Source: Rhodospirillales bacterium (GTDB lineage Bacteria; Pseudomonadota; Alphaproteobacteria; Acetobacterales; Acetobacteraceae). From it: a stretch of 5,691 nt of DNA. Of the stretch, positions 1-5,691 are shown piece by piece (the stretch's first letter is position 1; the number at the start of each line of letters is the position of its first letter). The notes beneath the pieces are model-generated. The model was not told where the DNA came from, searched no databases, and saw only the letters and a list, made by a program, of their open reading frames with translations. The position numbers were made by a program, and so were the translations under genes. The stretch lies in contig JAGXAV010000167.1 of assembly GCA_018971455.1 (NCBI GenBank), positions 1-5,691 of the forward strand, read 5' to 3'.

Positions 1-1299
1 GGCCTGGAAGGCGGTGGCCCAGACGATCTGCGCAAAGGCCAGGGTCAGCATCGCCATGGTCACCCCCGACAGGCGCACCACCAGCCCGCCCACCAGCGCC
101 GCCACCGCGCCGGCCAGCACCGGCGCGGCCAGCAGCGAGATCTCCATCGGCGCCATCAGCGATCTGGCGGCCAGCGCCGCACCGTAGGCGCCGAGGCCGA
201 ACCACGCGGCATGGCCGAAACTGGGCATGCCGCCAGGCCCCATCAGCATGTGAAGCGAGGCCGCGAACAGCATGGCGACCAGCATCTCGGTCAGCACCGC
301 GAGCACGAACTGGCTGGCCACGAAGGGTGCGAGGATCGCCGCGATCAGCGCGATCACGCCCAGCACGCGCAGCGCCCGGTCGGCGGGGCGGATGAGGGCC
401 GCCCCCGTGCCGCCCGCCCGCGCCTGTTCCTGCCGGCGGCCCAGCAGCCCGTGCGGGCGCAGCACCAGCACCACCGCCATGATGACGAAAACCAGCACGA
501 GCGTGCTCTGCGGCAGCACCACGATGCCGAAGGCCTGCATCAGCCCGATCAGCAGGCTGGCGAGATAGGCGCCGGCAATGCTGCCCAGCCCGCCGATGAC
601 GACGACCACGAAGGCGTCCGTGATGGTGATGAGATCGATCTGAAGATTGGCCGAGGCGTCGGGCAGCGCGAGCGCGCCGCCGAGCCCGGCGAGCCCCGCG
701 CCGAGCGCGAACACGGCGGTGAAGAGATGCCGCTGATCGACGCCAAGGGCCGCCAGCATGTCCCGGTCCTGCGTCGCCGCCCGCACCAGCAGCCCCCAGC
801 GCGTGCGGGTAAAGAGCAGCCACAGCGCCGCCAGCACGGCCGGGCCGACGGCGATCAGGATCAGGTCGTAGGCCGGCATCCGCTCGCCGGCGATGGTCAC
901 GAACCCGCGCAGCCATGGCGGGCGCGGCAGCGCCAGATCATCCGGGCCCCACAGCTTCAGCGCGGCGTCCTGCACCATCAGCACGACGCCGAAGGTGGCG
1001 AGAAGCTGCAACAGTTCCGGCGCGTGATAGATGCGCCGCAGCAGGGAGGTTTCGAGCACGAGCCCGATCGCCGCCGTGGCGAGGCAGGTCAGCAGGATGC
1101 CGAGCACGAACCAGATCGGCCCCGCGGGCAGGCGGGTGAGGATGCTCCAGCCGATATAGGCCCCGAGCATGGCCAGGCTGCCATGGGCGAAATTGACCAC
1201 GCGGGTGACGCCGAAGATGATCGTCAGCCCGCTGGCCACCAGGAACAGCGATGAGGCGCCGGAAAGCCCTGTCAGGAACTGGACAAGGTAGAACCCCAT
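1..1299 (-). CDS. Fused LivH-LivM type ABC transporter permease (3' end outside window)
   Basis: The frame is open without a stop from ATG at 1299 to the window edge, giving 433 residues, and it continues beyond. Residues 1 to about 285 are a LivH-type permease: GLTIIFGVTRVVNFAHGSLAMLGAY (signature in 24-48), LLQLLATFGVVLMVQD (97-111), DAFVVVVIGGLGSIAGAYLASLL (cytoplasmic coupling region, 228-250) and RPHGLLGRR (281-289). After a short charged linker (about 286-308) a second, LivM-type domain begins: hydrophobic segment 311-328, then SLHMLMGPGGMPSFGHAAWF (348-367) with GLGAYGAA, and VTMAMLTLAFAQIVWA (413-428). Two permeases normally encoded separately are thus joined in one chain; no frame change is seen at the junction. 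It follows the binding-protein stop by 9 bases (CGCGCCTGC) without a clear Shine-Dalgarno, so coupling is likely. The ATPase subunits (LivG/LivF-like) are expected just downstream, outside the window. It forms the inner-membrane channel for the ligand delivered by the binding protein. Confidence 0.92.
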   Translation of the reverse strand, partial: MGFYLVQFLTGLSGASSLFLVASGLTIIFGVTRVVNFAHGSLAMLGAYIGWSILTRLPAGPIWFVLGILLTCLATAAIGLVLETSLLRRIYHAPELLQLLATFGVVLMVQDAALKLWGPDDLALPRPPWLRGFVTIAGERMPAYDLILIAVGPAVLAALWLLFTRTRWGLLVRAATQDRDMLAALGVDQRHLFTAVFALGAGLAGLGGALALPDASANLQIDLITITDAFVVVVIGGLGSIAGAYLASLLIGLMQAFGIVVLPQSTLVLVFVIMAVVLVLRPHGLLGRRQEQARAGGTGAALIRPADRALRVLGVIALIAAILAPFVASQFVLAVLTEMLVAMLFAASLHMLMGPGGMPSFGHAAWFGLGAYGAALAARSLMAPMEISLLAAPVLAGAVAALVGGLVVRLSGVTMAMLTLAFAQIVWATAFQA

Positions 1300-1308
1300 G
1301 CAGGCGCG

Positions 1309-2514
1309 TCAGGCGTGCCGGAGCGCTTTGACCTCGGCATCGCTCGGCAGGGCGGAGGCGCCATCGACATAGCGCCAGTCGACCATCTCACCATGCCCGT
1401 CCTTCACCGCGGTCCTGCCGACGAAGGTGCCCATGGTGCTCTGGTGGTCGAGCGCCCGCCACATGCACTGGCCGAACGGGGTGGCGAAGGAGGCGCCGGC
1501 GAAGCCATCGGCCATCTTCTCGCTGTCCGTCGATCCGCTCTTGGCGATGCCGGCGACGATGGAGGTGATCAGCGCGTGGCCGACCACCGAGCCCATTTTC
1601 GGCATCTCCTTGAACTTCGCTTTGTAGTCGTTGATGAACTTGAGGTTGGCGGCATCCTTGACGCTGTCCACCGGATAGCCGGTGACGATCCAGCCGCTCG
1701 GCGCCTCGGCCCCGAGCGGGGCGAGATATTCCGGCTCGCCGGTCAGCACGGAGACGACGTGCCGCCCCTCGAACAGGCCGCGCGTATTGCCCTGGCGCAC
1801 GAAGTTGGTGAGGTCCGCGCCGAATGTGACGTTGAAGATGGCGTCCGGCTTGGCCTCGGCCAACGCCGCCACCGTGGCGCCGGCATCGATCTTGCCGAGC
1901 GCGGGCAACTGGTCGCCGACGAACTGCACGCCGGGCTGCTTCTCGGCCAGCAGCTTCTTGAACCACTTCACCGCCGAGGTGCCGTATTCATAGTTCGGCG
2001 CCACCGTCACCCAGCGCTTCGCGCCAAGCTTGGCCGCATCGGCGATCAGCATCGCCGCCTGCATGTAGGTCGAAGGACGCAGCCGGTAGGTGTAGCGGTT
2101 GCCGTCCTGCCACACGAGCGCATCGGTCAGCGGCTCGCCCGCGACGTAAAGTTTCTTCTGATGGGCGGCGAAGTCGCCAAGCGCGAGGCCGATATTCGAC
2201 AGGAAGCCCCCGGCCAGCAGATCGACCTTCTGGTCGTTGATCAGCTCGCCGGCGAGGCGAATGGCGTCAGGCGGCTTGCCGGCATCGTCGCGGCTGATCA
2301 CCTCGATCTTGCGCCCCAGCACGCCGCCCGCGGCATTGACCTGCTCCACGGCCAGCTGCCAGCCATTGCGATACGGCACCGTGAAGGCCGGCACGGCGGT
2401 GTAGGAGTTGATCTCGCCGATACGGATCGGCGCCGAGCCCTGCGCGCGCACGATGGCGGGTGCGGCGAGGGTCGCGGCGGAAGCGGTCAGCAGCGTGCGG
2501 CGGGTGATGGCCAT
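1309..2514 (-). CDS. Liv-type ABC transporter substrate-binding protein (periplasmic, Tat-type signal)
   Basis: The 401-residue protein belongs to the type I periplasmic binding proteins of the branched-chain amino acid (LivK/LivJ, Peripla_BP_6) family. The N-terminus MAITRRTLLTASAATLAAP has a twin-arginine pair (R5-R6), a hydrophobic stretch and an IVRA|QG cleavage site after about residue 24, so Tat export is likely. The mature protein starts with the typical IRIGEINSYTA strand, then GWQLAVEQVNAAGGVLGRKIEVISRDDAG (first half of the family region, about 51-79), IRLAGELINDQKVDLLAGG, YTYRLRPSTYMQAAMLIADA and WVTVAPNYEYGTSAVKWF. The start at 2514 follows the DUF1185 stop by 24 bases and has a Shine-Dalgarno-like AGGGGA 5 bases upstream. 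Members of this family bind amino acids but also amides, aromatic acids and other small organics. Encoded behind catabolic genes, this one probably captures the pathway's substrate; the ligand cannot be read from the sequence. Confidence 0.93.
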   Translation of the reverse strand: MAITRRTLLTASAATLAAPAIVRAQGSAPIRIGEINSYTAVPAFTVPYRNGWQLAVEQVNAAGGVLGRKIEVISRDDAGKPPDAIRLAGELINDQKVDLLAGGFLSNIGLALGDFAAHQKKLYVAGEPLTDALVWQDGNRYTYRLRPSTYMQAAMLIADAAKLGAKRWVTVAPNYEYGTSAVKWFKKLLAEKQPGVQFVGDQLPALGKIDAGATVAALAEAKPDAIFNVTFGADLTNFVRQGNTRGLFEGRHVVSVLTGEPEYLAPLGAEAPSGWIVTGYPVDSVKDAANLKFINDYKAKFKEMPKMGSVVGHALITSIVAGIAKSGSTDSEKMADGFAGASFATPFGQCMWRALDHQSTMGTFVGRTAVKDGHGEMVDWRYVDGASALPSDAEVKALRHA

Positions 2515-2519
2515 AGGGG

Positions 2520-2525
2520 TCCCCT
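2520..2525 (-). promoter_or_regulatory. Shine-Dalgarno-like AGGGGA before the substrate-binding protein gene
   Basis: Read on the minus strand, AGGGGA lies 5 bases before the ATG at 2514. It is the most convincing ribosome binding site in the window; the other internal starts rely on overlap with the preceding stop. An independent site fits the higher expression usually needed for a periplasmic binding protein. The motif sits inside a small palindrome (2515-2525). Confidence 0.5.
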
Positions 2526-2538
2526 GGTGGATTCTGGT

Positions 2539-3114
2539 TCAGCGCAGCCCGTCTCTGCCCTCGATCGCATCGGCGGCGAGGCCACCGATGCGGGCCAGCG
2601 GCCGGCCGGAGTCGGTCACCACGACCGCAACGACGATTTCGTCGCGGCGCGGCGCATCGGTCACGCGGATTTCCATGGCGTCGAAATGGCTGCGCACGAA
2701 GGCCGCATCCTTGTGGCCGAGCGGCACGTCGATCGCGCATCCCACGCCGCCGCGCTTCTTGGCGCTCGGCACGAGGGCAGCACCTTTCTCCACCGCCCGG
2801 CGCAGCGGCGCGCCGAGCTTGGGGTGCAGGATGGCCGCGGCGTGCTCCAGCTCGCCATCCTCGCCGACGATCGCCGCCTTGCCGTAGCTCTGCACCGCGC
2901 CGGGCGCGATGCCCAGCGCCTGCACCGCGCGCTCGCCGAGCAATGCGCCGAGCATCTCCCCGGTCTCGATCAGCTCGGCCAGGTCGGCGGCGTAGCGCCC
3001 GGCGAACGGGTTGCCGATCACGGCGATGGCGGCGGCCTTCCGCGTTGGCGGGGTGATGCCCTGTCCTGCCTCGCGGCAGGTCTCCTCGACAATGGTCAGC
3101 AATTTGCGGATCAT
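2539..3114 (-). CDS. Amino acid synthesis family protein (DUF1185 / AA_synth, PF06684)
   Basis: The 191-residue protein has the family's recognisable blocks: AAIAVIGNPFAGRYAADL (28-45), GEMLGALLGERAV (52-64), SYGKAAIVGEDGELEHAAA (76-94), ILHPKLGAPLRRAV (95-108), ALVPSAKKRGG (113-123), IDVPLGHKDAAFVRSHFDAM (128-147) and DAPRRDEIVVAV (153-164). Its length is about usual for the family. Structures of family members (BB2672 and SPO0826) show a variant of the Bacillus chorismate mutase fold; no enzymatic activity is firmly assigned, and the family name is only an early suggestion. The start at 3114 was chosen over an in-frame ATG at 3249 because it overlaps the UPF0280 stop as ATGA and the upstream extension is Arg-rich antisense-like sequence. 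A soluble cytoplasmic protein is expected. In this operon it could act on a ring-derived intermediate, for example a lactam or enamine product, but that is inference from context only. Confidence 0.88.
   Translation of the reverse strand: MIRKLLTIVEETCREAGQGITPPTRKAAAIAVIGNPFAGRYAADLAELIETGEMLGALLGERAVQALGIAPGAVQSYGKAAIVGEDGELEHAAAILHPKLGAPLRRAVEKGAALVPSAKKRGGVGCAIDVPLGHKDAAFVRSHFDAMEIRVTDAPRRDEIVVAVVVTDSGRPLARIGGLAADAIEGRDGLR
3111..3114 (-). other. ATGA stop/start overlap, UPF0280 to DUF1185 gene
   Basis: ATG at 3114-3112 overlaps TGA at 3113-3111. Only a weak CTGGAACTGG lies upstream. It is the third identical junction in a row, which implies near 1:1 coupled production of these proteins, and it decides the DUF1185 start. 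Confidence 0.85.
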
Positions 3115-3974
3115 GCCAGTTCCAGTGCGGCGGCGGGCGCGCCGCAGAGTGAGATTTGCCCGCGCAGGGTGAGAACGGCGCCCTCGATCAGCCCCGCGCG
3201 GAGCAGACCATCCGCCATGCGCCGGCCGCTGTCCAGAGCCGCCGCGCACGCGTCATCGCTCAGCAGGCCCACCTCCCAGGTAATCGCCCGCGCGCCGAGA
3301 TCGCTGTCGGGATCGACCGCGCAGGCCGGGAGGCGGCGGATGGCGGGGTGGCGAGGCAGATCGACGGCATTGCCGATCATGCTCGCGGCGGCATCGGCCG
3401 TGGCCGCGTCGCGCGCCAGAACGCTGACCGCGTCGGCGATGCCGAAGGAGAAGCTGCGCCCGCCATGCCCCTTGCAGGCCCGTCCGGAGGTGGCGATGCC
3501 GCGCGCGGCGGCGGCGGCGGAGAGCACGAGCACGCCGTCGAGCCCCGGCGCGGCAAGGTCGCCCACCAAGCCGCAGCGCAGCTGATGCCCGGGTGCCAGG
3601 TGAAAGGCGATGTCGCCGCCATTGTTGACGAAGGCGCGGTCCAGCCGCCGCCCGGCGCACAGCGCCGCCAGCACATGGTCGGCGACCGCGCCGGCCACCG
3701 CGGCCATCGGCGTGATGAAATCCGCGGCGTAGGGCAGGCACGCCGCGTGCATCGCCGCCGCGACCGCCCCGCGGGGCCGTGCGGCGGGCAGGGGCGTGCG
3801 CAGCAGCGCCAGCTCGGCGCAAAGATCGTCCAGCACCGTATCGAACGCGGCCGCCGCCTGGCGGTAGGCGGCCTGTACCTCGTCCGCCGGGCCCCAGGCT
3901 CGGCACAGGCAGTCGATCGGCCCGTGCTGCAAATGCAGCCTGCCATCGGCCAGCAGGGCGGCGACCGCGCTCAT
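3111..3974 (-). CDS. UPF0280 family protein (ApbE superfamily)
   Basis: The 287-residue protein matches the UPF0280 group (COG2122), distant relatives of the FMN transferase ApbE. Visible hallmarks are TPMAAVAGAVADHVL (88-102), the ApbE-like VNNGGDIAFHL (116-126), GIATSGR (159-165) and SFSFGIADAVSVLARDAA (174-191) followed by ATADAAASMIGNAV (191-204), which corresponds to the ApbE block holding a metal-binding acidic residue. It is somewhat shorter than classical ApbE and has no lipoprotein or export signal, so it should be cytoplasmic. The start was set at 3974 because ATG there overlaps the Hnr-like stop as ATGA; an in-frame ATG further upstream (4352) would extend 126 residues through the hnr-like gene and gives Arg-rich shadow sequence. 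The biochemical function of UPF0280 is not established as far as I know. Flavin binding or transfer is suggested by the superfamily. Its position directly after a redox enzyme gene makes a maturation role for that enzyme, or a catabolic step, the leading ideas. Confidence 0.85.
   Translation of the reverse strand: MSAVAALLADGRLHLQHGPIDCLCRAWGPADEVQAAYRQAAAAFDTVLDDLCAELALLRTPLPAARPRGAVAAAMHAACLPYAADFITPMAAVAGAVADHVLAALCAGRRLDRAFVNNGGDIAFHLAPGHQLRCGLVGDLAAPGLDGVLVLSAAAAARGIATSGRACKGHGGRSFSFGIADAVSVLARDAATADAAASMIGNAVDLPRHPAIRRLPACAVDPDSDLGARAITWEVGLLSDDACAAALDSGRRMADGLLRAGLIEGAVLTLRGQISLCGAPAAALELA
3971..3974 (-). other. ATGA stop/start overlap, Hnr-like to UPF0280 gene
   Basis: ATG at 3974-3972 overlaps TGA at 3973-3971. 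The preceding bases are C-rich and lack a purine-rich ribosome site, so reinitiation after the Hnr-like stop probably drives translation. It decides the UPF0280 start. Confidence 0.85.
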
Positions 3975-5455
3975 GGCCGGGGAAACGGCGTGCCGGGCGG
4001 CAGCAGCACGGCGCGCGGCCGCGTCTCCCGCGCCACCTCGGCGAGCGGGCGGATGCGATCGGCAAATCCACCGAGGCGCAGGTAATCCGCCCGCGGCAGC
4101 GTGAACTCGATGGGCGCCACCAATGCCGGCGTCGGCACGTGGCCGAACGCGCCCGCTGGCATGCGCGCTACATCGACCATGTAGGTGATGCCGCCGCCCG
4201 GCCACACGAACACCGGCGCGCCGCCGGAGGTGACGCGCGCCCGGCCGGCCTGCACGGCGCGTGTCAGCAGCACGGGATTTTCGGTGGCGCCGGCGCGCAG
4301 GCTGCCCCCGGCGCCGGCCATGAACAGCACCGTGCACAGGGCCGGTTCGCAATTTTCGCCGATGCGCGCCACCGCCGCGGCGATTGCAGGCGGCATCTCG
4401 GCCGGCTGCGGCCGCAGCGCCTCATCGAGCACGAACCAGGCGGCATGCTCGCCGGTGGTGGACACCATCAGCAGCCGCAGCCCGGGCCACGCCGCCTTGG
4501 GGTCGATGCGCTCGATGATGGTCAGCGGGTCCGCGATATCCGTGCCGCCCCAGCCCGTGCCGGGTTCGGCAACCTGGAAATAGCGCCCCGGCGTGGAGCG
4601 GCGTCCGCGCACGCGGAGGCCGGCCGGGCGCATGCCGAGAAAGCGGCCGGCCTGGTGCTCGCTCAGCACGCCGGTGATGTGGTCATCCACCACGATCACC
4701 TCATCGGCATGGCCGAGCCACTGGCCGGCGAAGATGCCGATGGTGGCCGATCCGCAGCCGACGCGCATGCGCCGCTCGACCACCCCGTCCACCACCGGCG
4801 CCTGGCCGGATTGCACCCGCACCGTGGCACCCTCCGCGATGGCGAGCTCGACCGCCTCGCCATTGGCCAGCCGCAGCATGATCTCGCAGGTCACCACCCC
4901 CTCGCGCTTGCTGCCGCCGGTCAGATGGTGGACGCCGCCCAGGCTGAGCATCTGGCTGCCATATTCGGCGGTGGTGACATGGCCCACCACCTCGCCCTCG
5001 GCGCGGATGACGGCGCATTCGGGGCCGAGATGGCGATCGGTGTCGATCTTCACCTTCAGGCCGCAATAGCTGAACACGCCCTCCGAGACGACAGTGACGG
5101 TATCGACACCGTCGATCTCGCTGCCGACGATGAAGGGGGCGGGCTTGTAGTCGGGATAGGTGGTGCCGGCGCCGATCGCGGAGAAGAAGATGTCGCGCGC
5201 GGCGATCGGGTTGCCGGACCAGTCGGCGCCGGCGAAGCGCACCAGTTCCGGCGCCCGCACGATGGCGGTGAGCGGGTCGAGGCGGGTGAGCCGGCCCTCG
5301 ACATTGCCGTACCGATCGCAGGCGCCGGTCTTGCCGGCGCGGATGCGGCACAGCACCGGACAGGCATCGCAGGTGACGATGCCGGGCTCGGCCGTCGCCG
5401 CCGCGGCAAGGGCCGCCTCGGCCGGCGCGTCGGTGGCGGCATGGGTGGTGGTCAT
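3971..5455 (-). CDS. hnr: 6-hydroxynicotinate reductase-like iron-sulfur protein
   Basis: This 494-residue protein resembles the family annotated as 6-hydroxynicotinate reductase (EC 1.3.7.1), which in Eubacterium barkeri uses reduced ferredoxin to convert 6-hydroxynicotinate to 1,4,5,6-tetrahydro-6-oxonicotinate. After an Ala-rich leader (residues 1-25) comes CDACPVLCRI...GACDRYGN, with C29, C32, C36 and C46 spaced CX2CX3CX9C, a likely Fe-S ligand set. Other Cys are at 131, 147, 190, 234, 369 and 374. Conserved-looking blocks are AIGAGTTYPDYKPAPF (93-108), the EGVFSYCGLKVKID region (125-138), RMRVGCGSATIGIFAGQW (229-246), DDHITGVLSEHQAG (257-270) and VFVWPGGGITYMVDV (415-429). No signal peptide or membrane segment is seen, so it is probably cytoplasmic. 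The ATG at 5455 overlaps the stop of the molybdenum enzyme gene as ATGA, and there is no clear Shine-Dalgarno, which fits translational coupling. The family call comes from recall of the sequence pattern; the exact substrate in this organism is inferred. A related N-heterocycle such as another hydroxypyridine or a pyrimidine remains possible. Confidence 0.8.
   Translation of the reverse strand: MTTTHAATDAPAEAALAAAATAEPGIVTCDACPVLCRIRAGKTGACDRYGNVEGRLTRLDPLTAIVRAPELVRFAGADWSGNPIAARDIFFSAIGAGTTYPDYKPAPFIVGSEIDGVDTVTVVSEGVFSYCGLKVKIDTDRHLGPECAVIRAEGEVVGHVTTAEYGSQMLSLGGVHHLTGGSKREGVVTCEIMLRLANGEAVELAIAEGATVRVQSGQAPVVDGVVERRMRVGCGSATIGIFAGQWLGHADEVIVVDDHITGVLSEHQAGRFLGMRPAGLRVRGRRSTPGRYFQVAEPGTGWGGTDIADPLTIIERIDPKAAWPGLRLLMVSTTGEHAAWFVLDEALRPQPAEMPPAIAAAVARIGENCEPALCTVLFMAGAGGSLRAGATENPVLLTRAVQAGRARVTSGGAPVFVWPGGGITYMVDVARMPAGAFGHVPTPALVAPIEFTLPRADYLRLGGFADRIRPLAEVARETRPRAVLLPPGTPFPRP
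5452..5455 (-). other. ATGA stop/start overlap, molybdenum enzyme to Hnr-like gene
   Basis: The four bases hold the Hnr-like ATG (5455-5453) and the TGA of the upstream gene (5454-5452). No Shine-Dalgarno is evident just upstream, so termination-reinitiation coupling is likely. This supports the chosen start and operon membership. Confidence 0.85.
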
Positions 5456-5691
5456 CGCGCCAGCGCCGCCAGCACGCGCTCCGGTGTTGCCGGAACCTGC
5501 GTGATCCGCGCCCCGGTGGCATGCGCGATGGCGTTGAGGATGGCCGGCGCGGTGGCCACCAGCGCCGGCTCGCCCACGCCCTTCGCGCCATAGGGGCCGA
5601 GCGGATCGGGCCGCTCGATGAGGATGGTGTCGATCGGCGGAATGTCGCCGATCGTCGGGATCAGGTAGTCGTGCAGATTCTCGGTGCGGGC
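5452..5691 (-). CDS. Xanthine dehydrogenase-family molybdopterin-binding large subunit, C-terminal 79 residues (5' end outside window)
   Basis: Only the C-terminal 79 codons are present; the reading frame is open to the window edge and ends in TGA at 5454-5452. The fragment begins ARTENLHDYLIPT, then shows IERPDPLGPYGAKGVGEPAL. The GxGVGEP motif is characteristic of the xanthine oxidase family of molybdenum hydroxylases, where its glutamate (E41 of the fragment, codon 5571-5569) is the catalytic base at the Mo centre. The following helix, ATAPAILNAIAHATG, and the tail TPERVLAAL are also typical of the family C-terminus. Such enzymes hydroxylate aromatic N-heterocycles or aldehydes using water, usually with 2Fe-2S and FAD partner subunits or domains, which would lie upstream outside the window. 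The stop overlaps the start of the Hnr-like gene by 4 bases (ATGA), so the two are probably translated together. Nicotinate dehydrogenase is a plausible specific role from context, but the fragment does not contain the residues that would decide the substrate. Confidence 0.93.
   Translation of the reverse strand, partial: ARTENLHDYLIPTIGDIPPIDTILIERPDPLGPYGAKGVGEPALVATAPAILNAIAHATGARITQVPATPERVLAALAR

Noticed and set aside
257..270. Apparent ApbE flavinylation motif in the Hnr-like protein (protein residues 257-270, DDHITGVLSEHQAG)
   Set aside because: Only the D-x-x-T-G part fits; the following Ala and acceptor Thr/Ser are replaced by Val and Leu, so it is not called as a flavin site. The start and end given here are residue numbers of the protein.
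2515..2538. Possible promoter or terminator in the gap before the binding-protein gene
   Set aside because: The gap is only 24 bases, with no -35/-10 pair and no stem followed by a T run; only a ribosome site is supported.
2539..3249. Longer DUF1185 frame with a start at 3249 (236 residues)
   Set aside because: The extra 45 residues overlap the UPF0280 coding region and resemble a shadow; the start at 3114 fits the family N-terminus and the ATGA junction.
1315..3585. Plus-strand open frame of 756 codons, plus others of 604 codons (3779-5593), 347 codons (211-1254) and 309 codons (3156-4085)
   Set aside because: They lie antisense to genes with clear family motifs. Their products are rich in Arg, Gly, Ala, His and Asp without recognisable domains, as expected from the complementary frames of very GC-rich coding DNA.
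3111..4352. Longer UPF0280 frame with a start at 4352 (413 residues)
   Set aside because: The extra 126 residues lie inside the Hnr-like gene and are low-complexity Arg/Ala-rich; the ATGA overlap at 3974 gives a family-length protein.
4701..5591. Minus-strand frame of 296 codons across the molybdenum enzyme and Hnr-like genes
   Set aside because: It is Arg/Pro-rich, has no domain, and overlaps two well-supported genes in another frame.

Overview
The window is a piece of a very GC-rich (roughly 70% by eye) bacterial chromosome in which every real gene lies on the minus strand, so transcription runs from position 5691 down to position 1. GC content, codon use and a gene set of molybdenum hydroxylase, 6-hydroxynicotinate reductase-like protein, UPF0280, 'amino acid synthesis' (DUF1185) protein and Liv-type ABC transporter suggest a proteobacterium, most likely an alphaproteobacterium. 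The exact genus cannot be told from the window.

In order of transcription: (1) the last 79 codons of a xanthine dehydrogenase-family molybdopterin-binding large subunit (5691-5452); (2) a 494-residue 6-hydroxynicotinate reductase-like iron-sulfur protein (5455-3971); (3) a 287-residue UPF0280/ApbE-superfamily protein (3974-3111); (4) a 191-residue DUF1185/AA_synth protein (3114-2539); (5) a 401-residue substrate-binding protein with a twin-arginine signal (2514-1309); (6) a fused LivH-LivM type permease that runs off the window (1299-1). Genes 1-4 are joined by three successive 4-base ATGA stop/start overlaps. Gaps of 24 and 9 bases follow. There is no stretch over 24 bases without a gene, and no promoter, terminator, RNA gene, insertion sequence or CRISPR array was seen. 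The window is the inside of one operon.

The working model is an uptake and catabolic unit for an N-heterocyclic aromatic compound. The periplasmic binding protein and fused permease import the substrate. The molybdenum enzyme hydroxylates the ring, and the Hnr-like enzyme reduces (dearomatises) the hydroxylated ring. UPF0280 and DUF1185 supply steps or maturation functions that are still undefined. Nicotinate or a related pyridine is the obvious guess because of the Hnr similarity, but the substrate is not shown by the sequence. The most interesting open points are the roles of the UPF0280 and DUF1185 proteins, particularly whether the ApbE-like protein handles a flavin of the Hnr-like enzyme.
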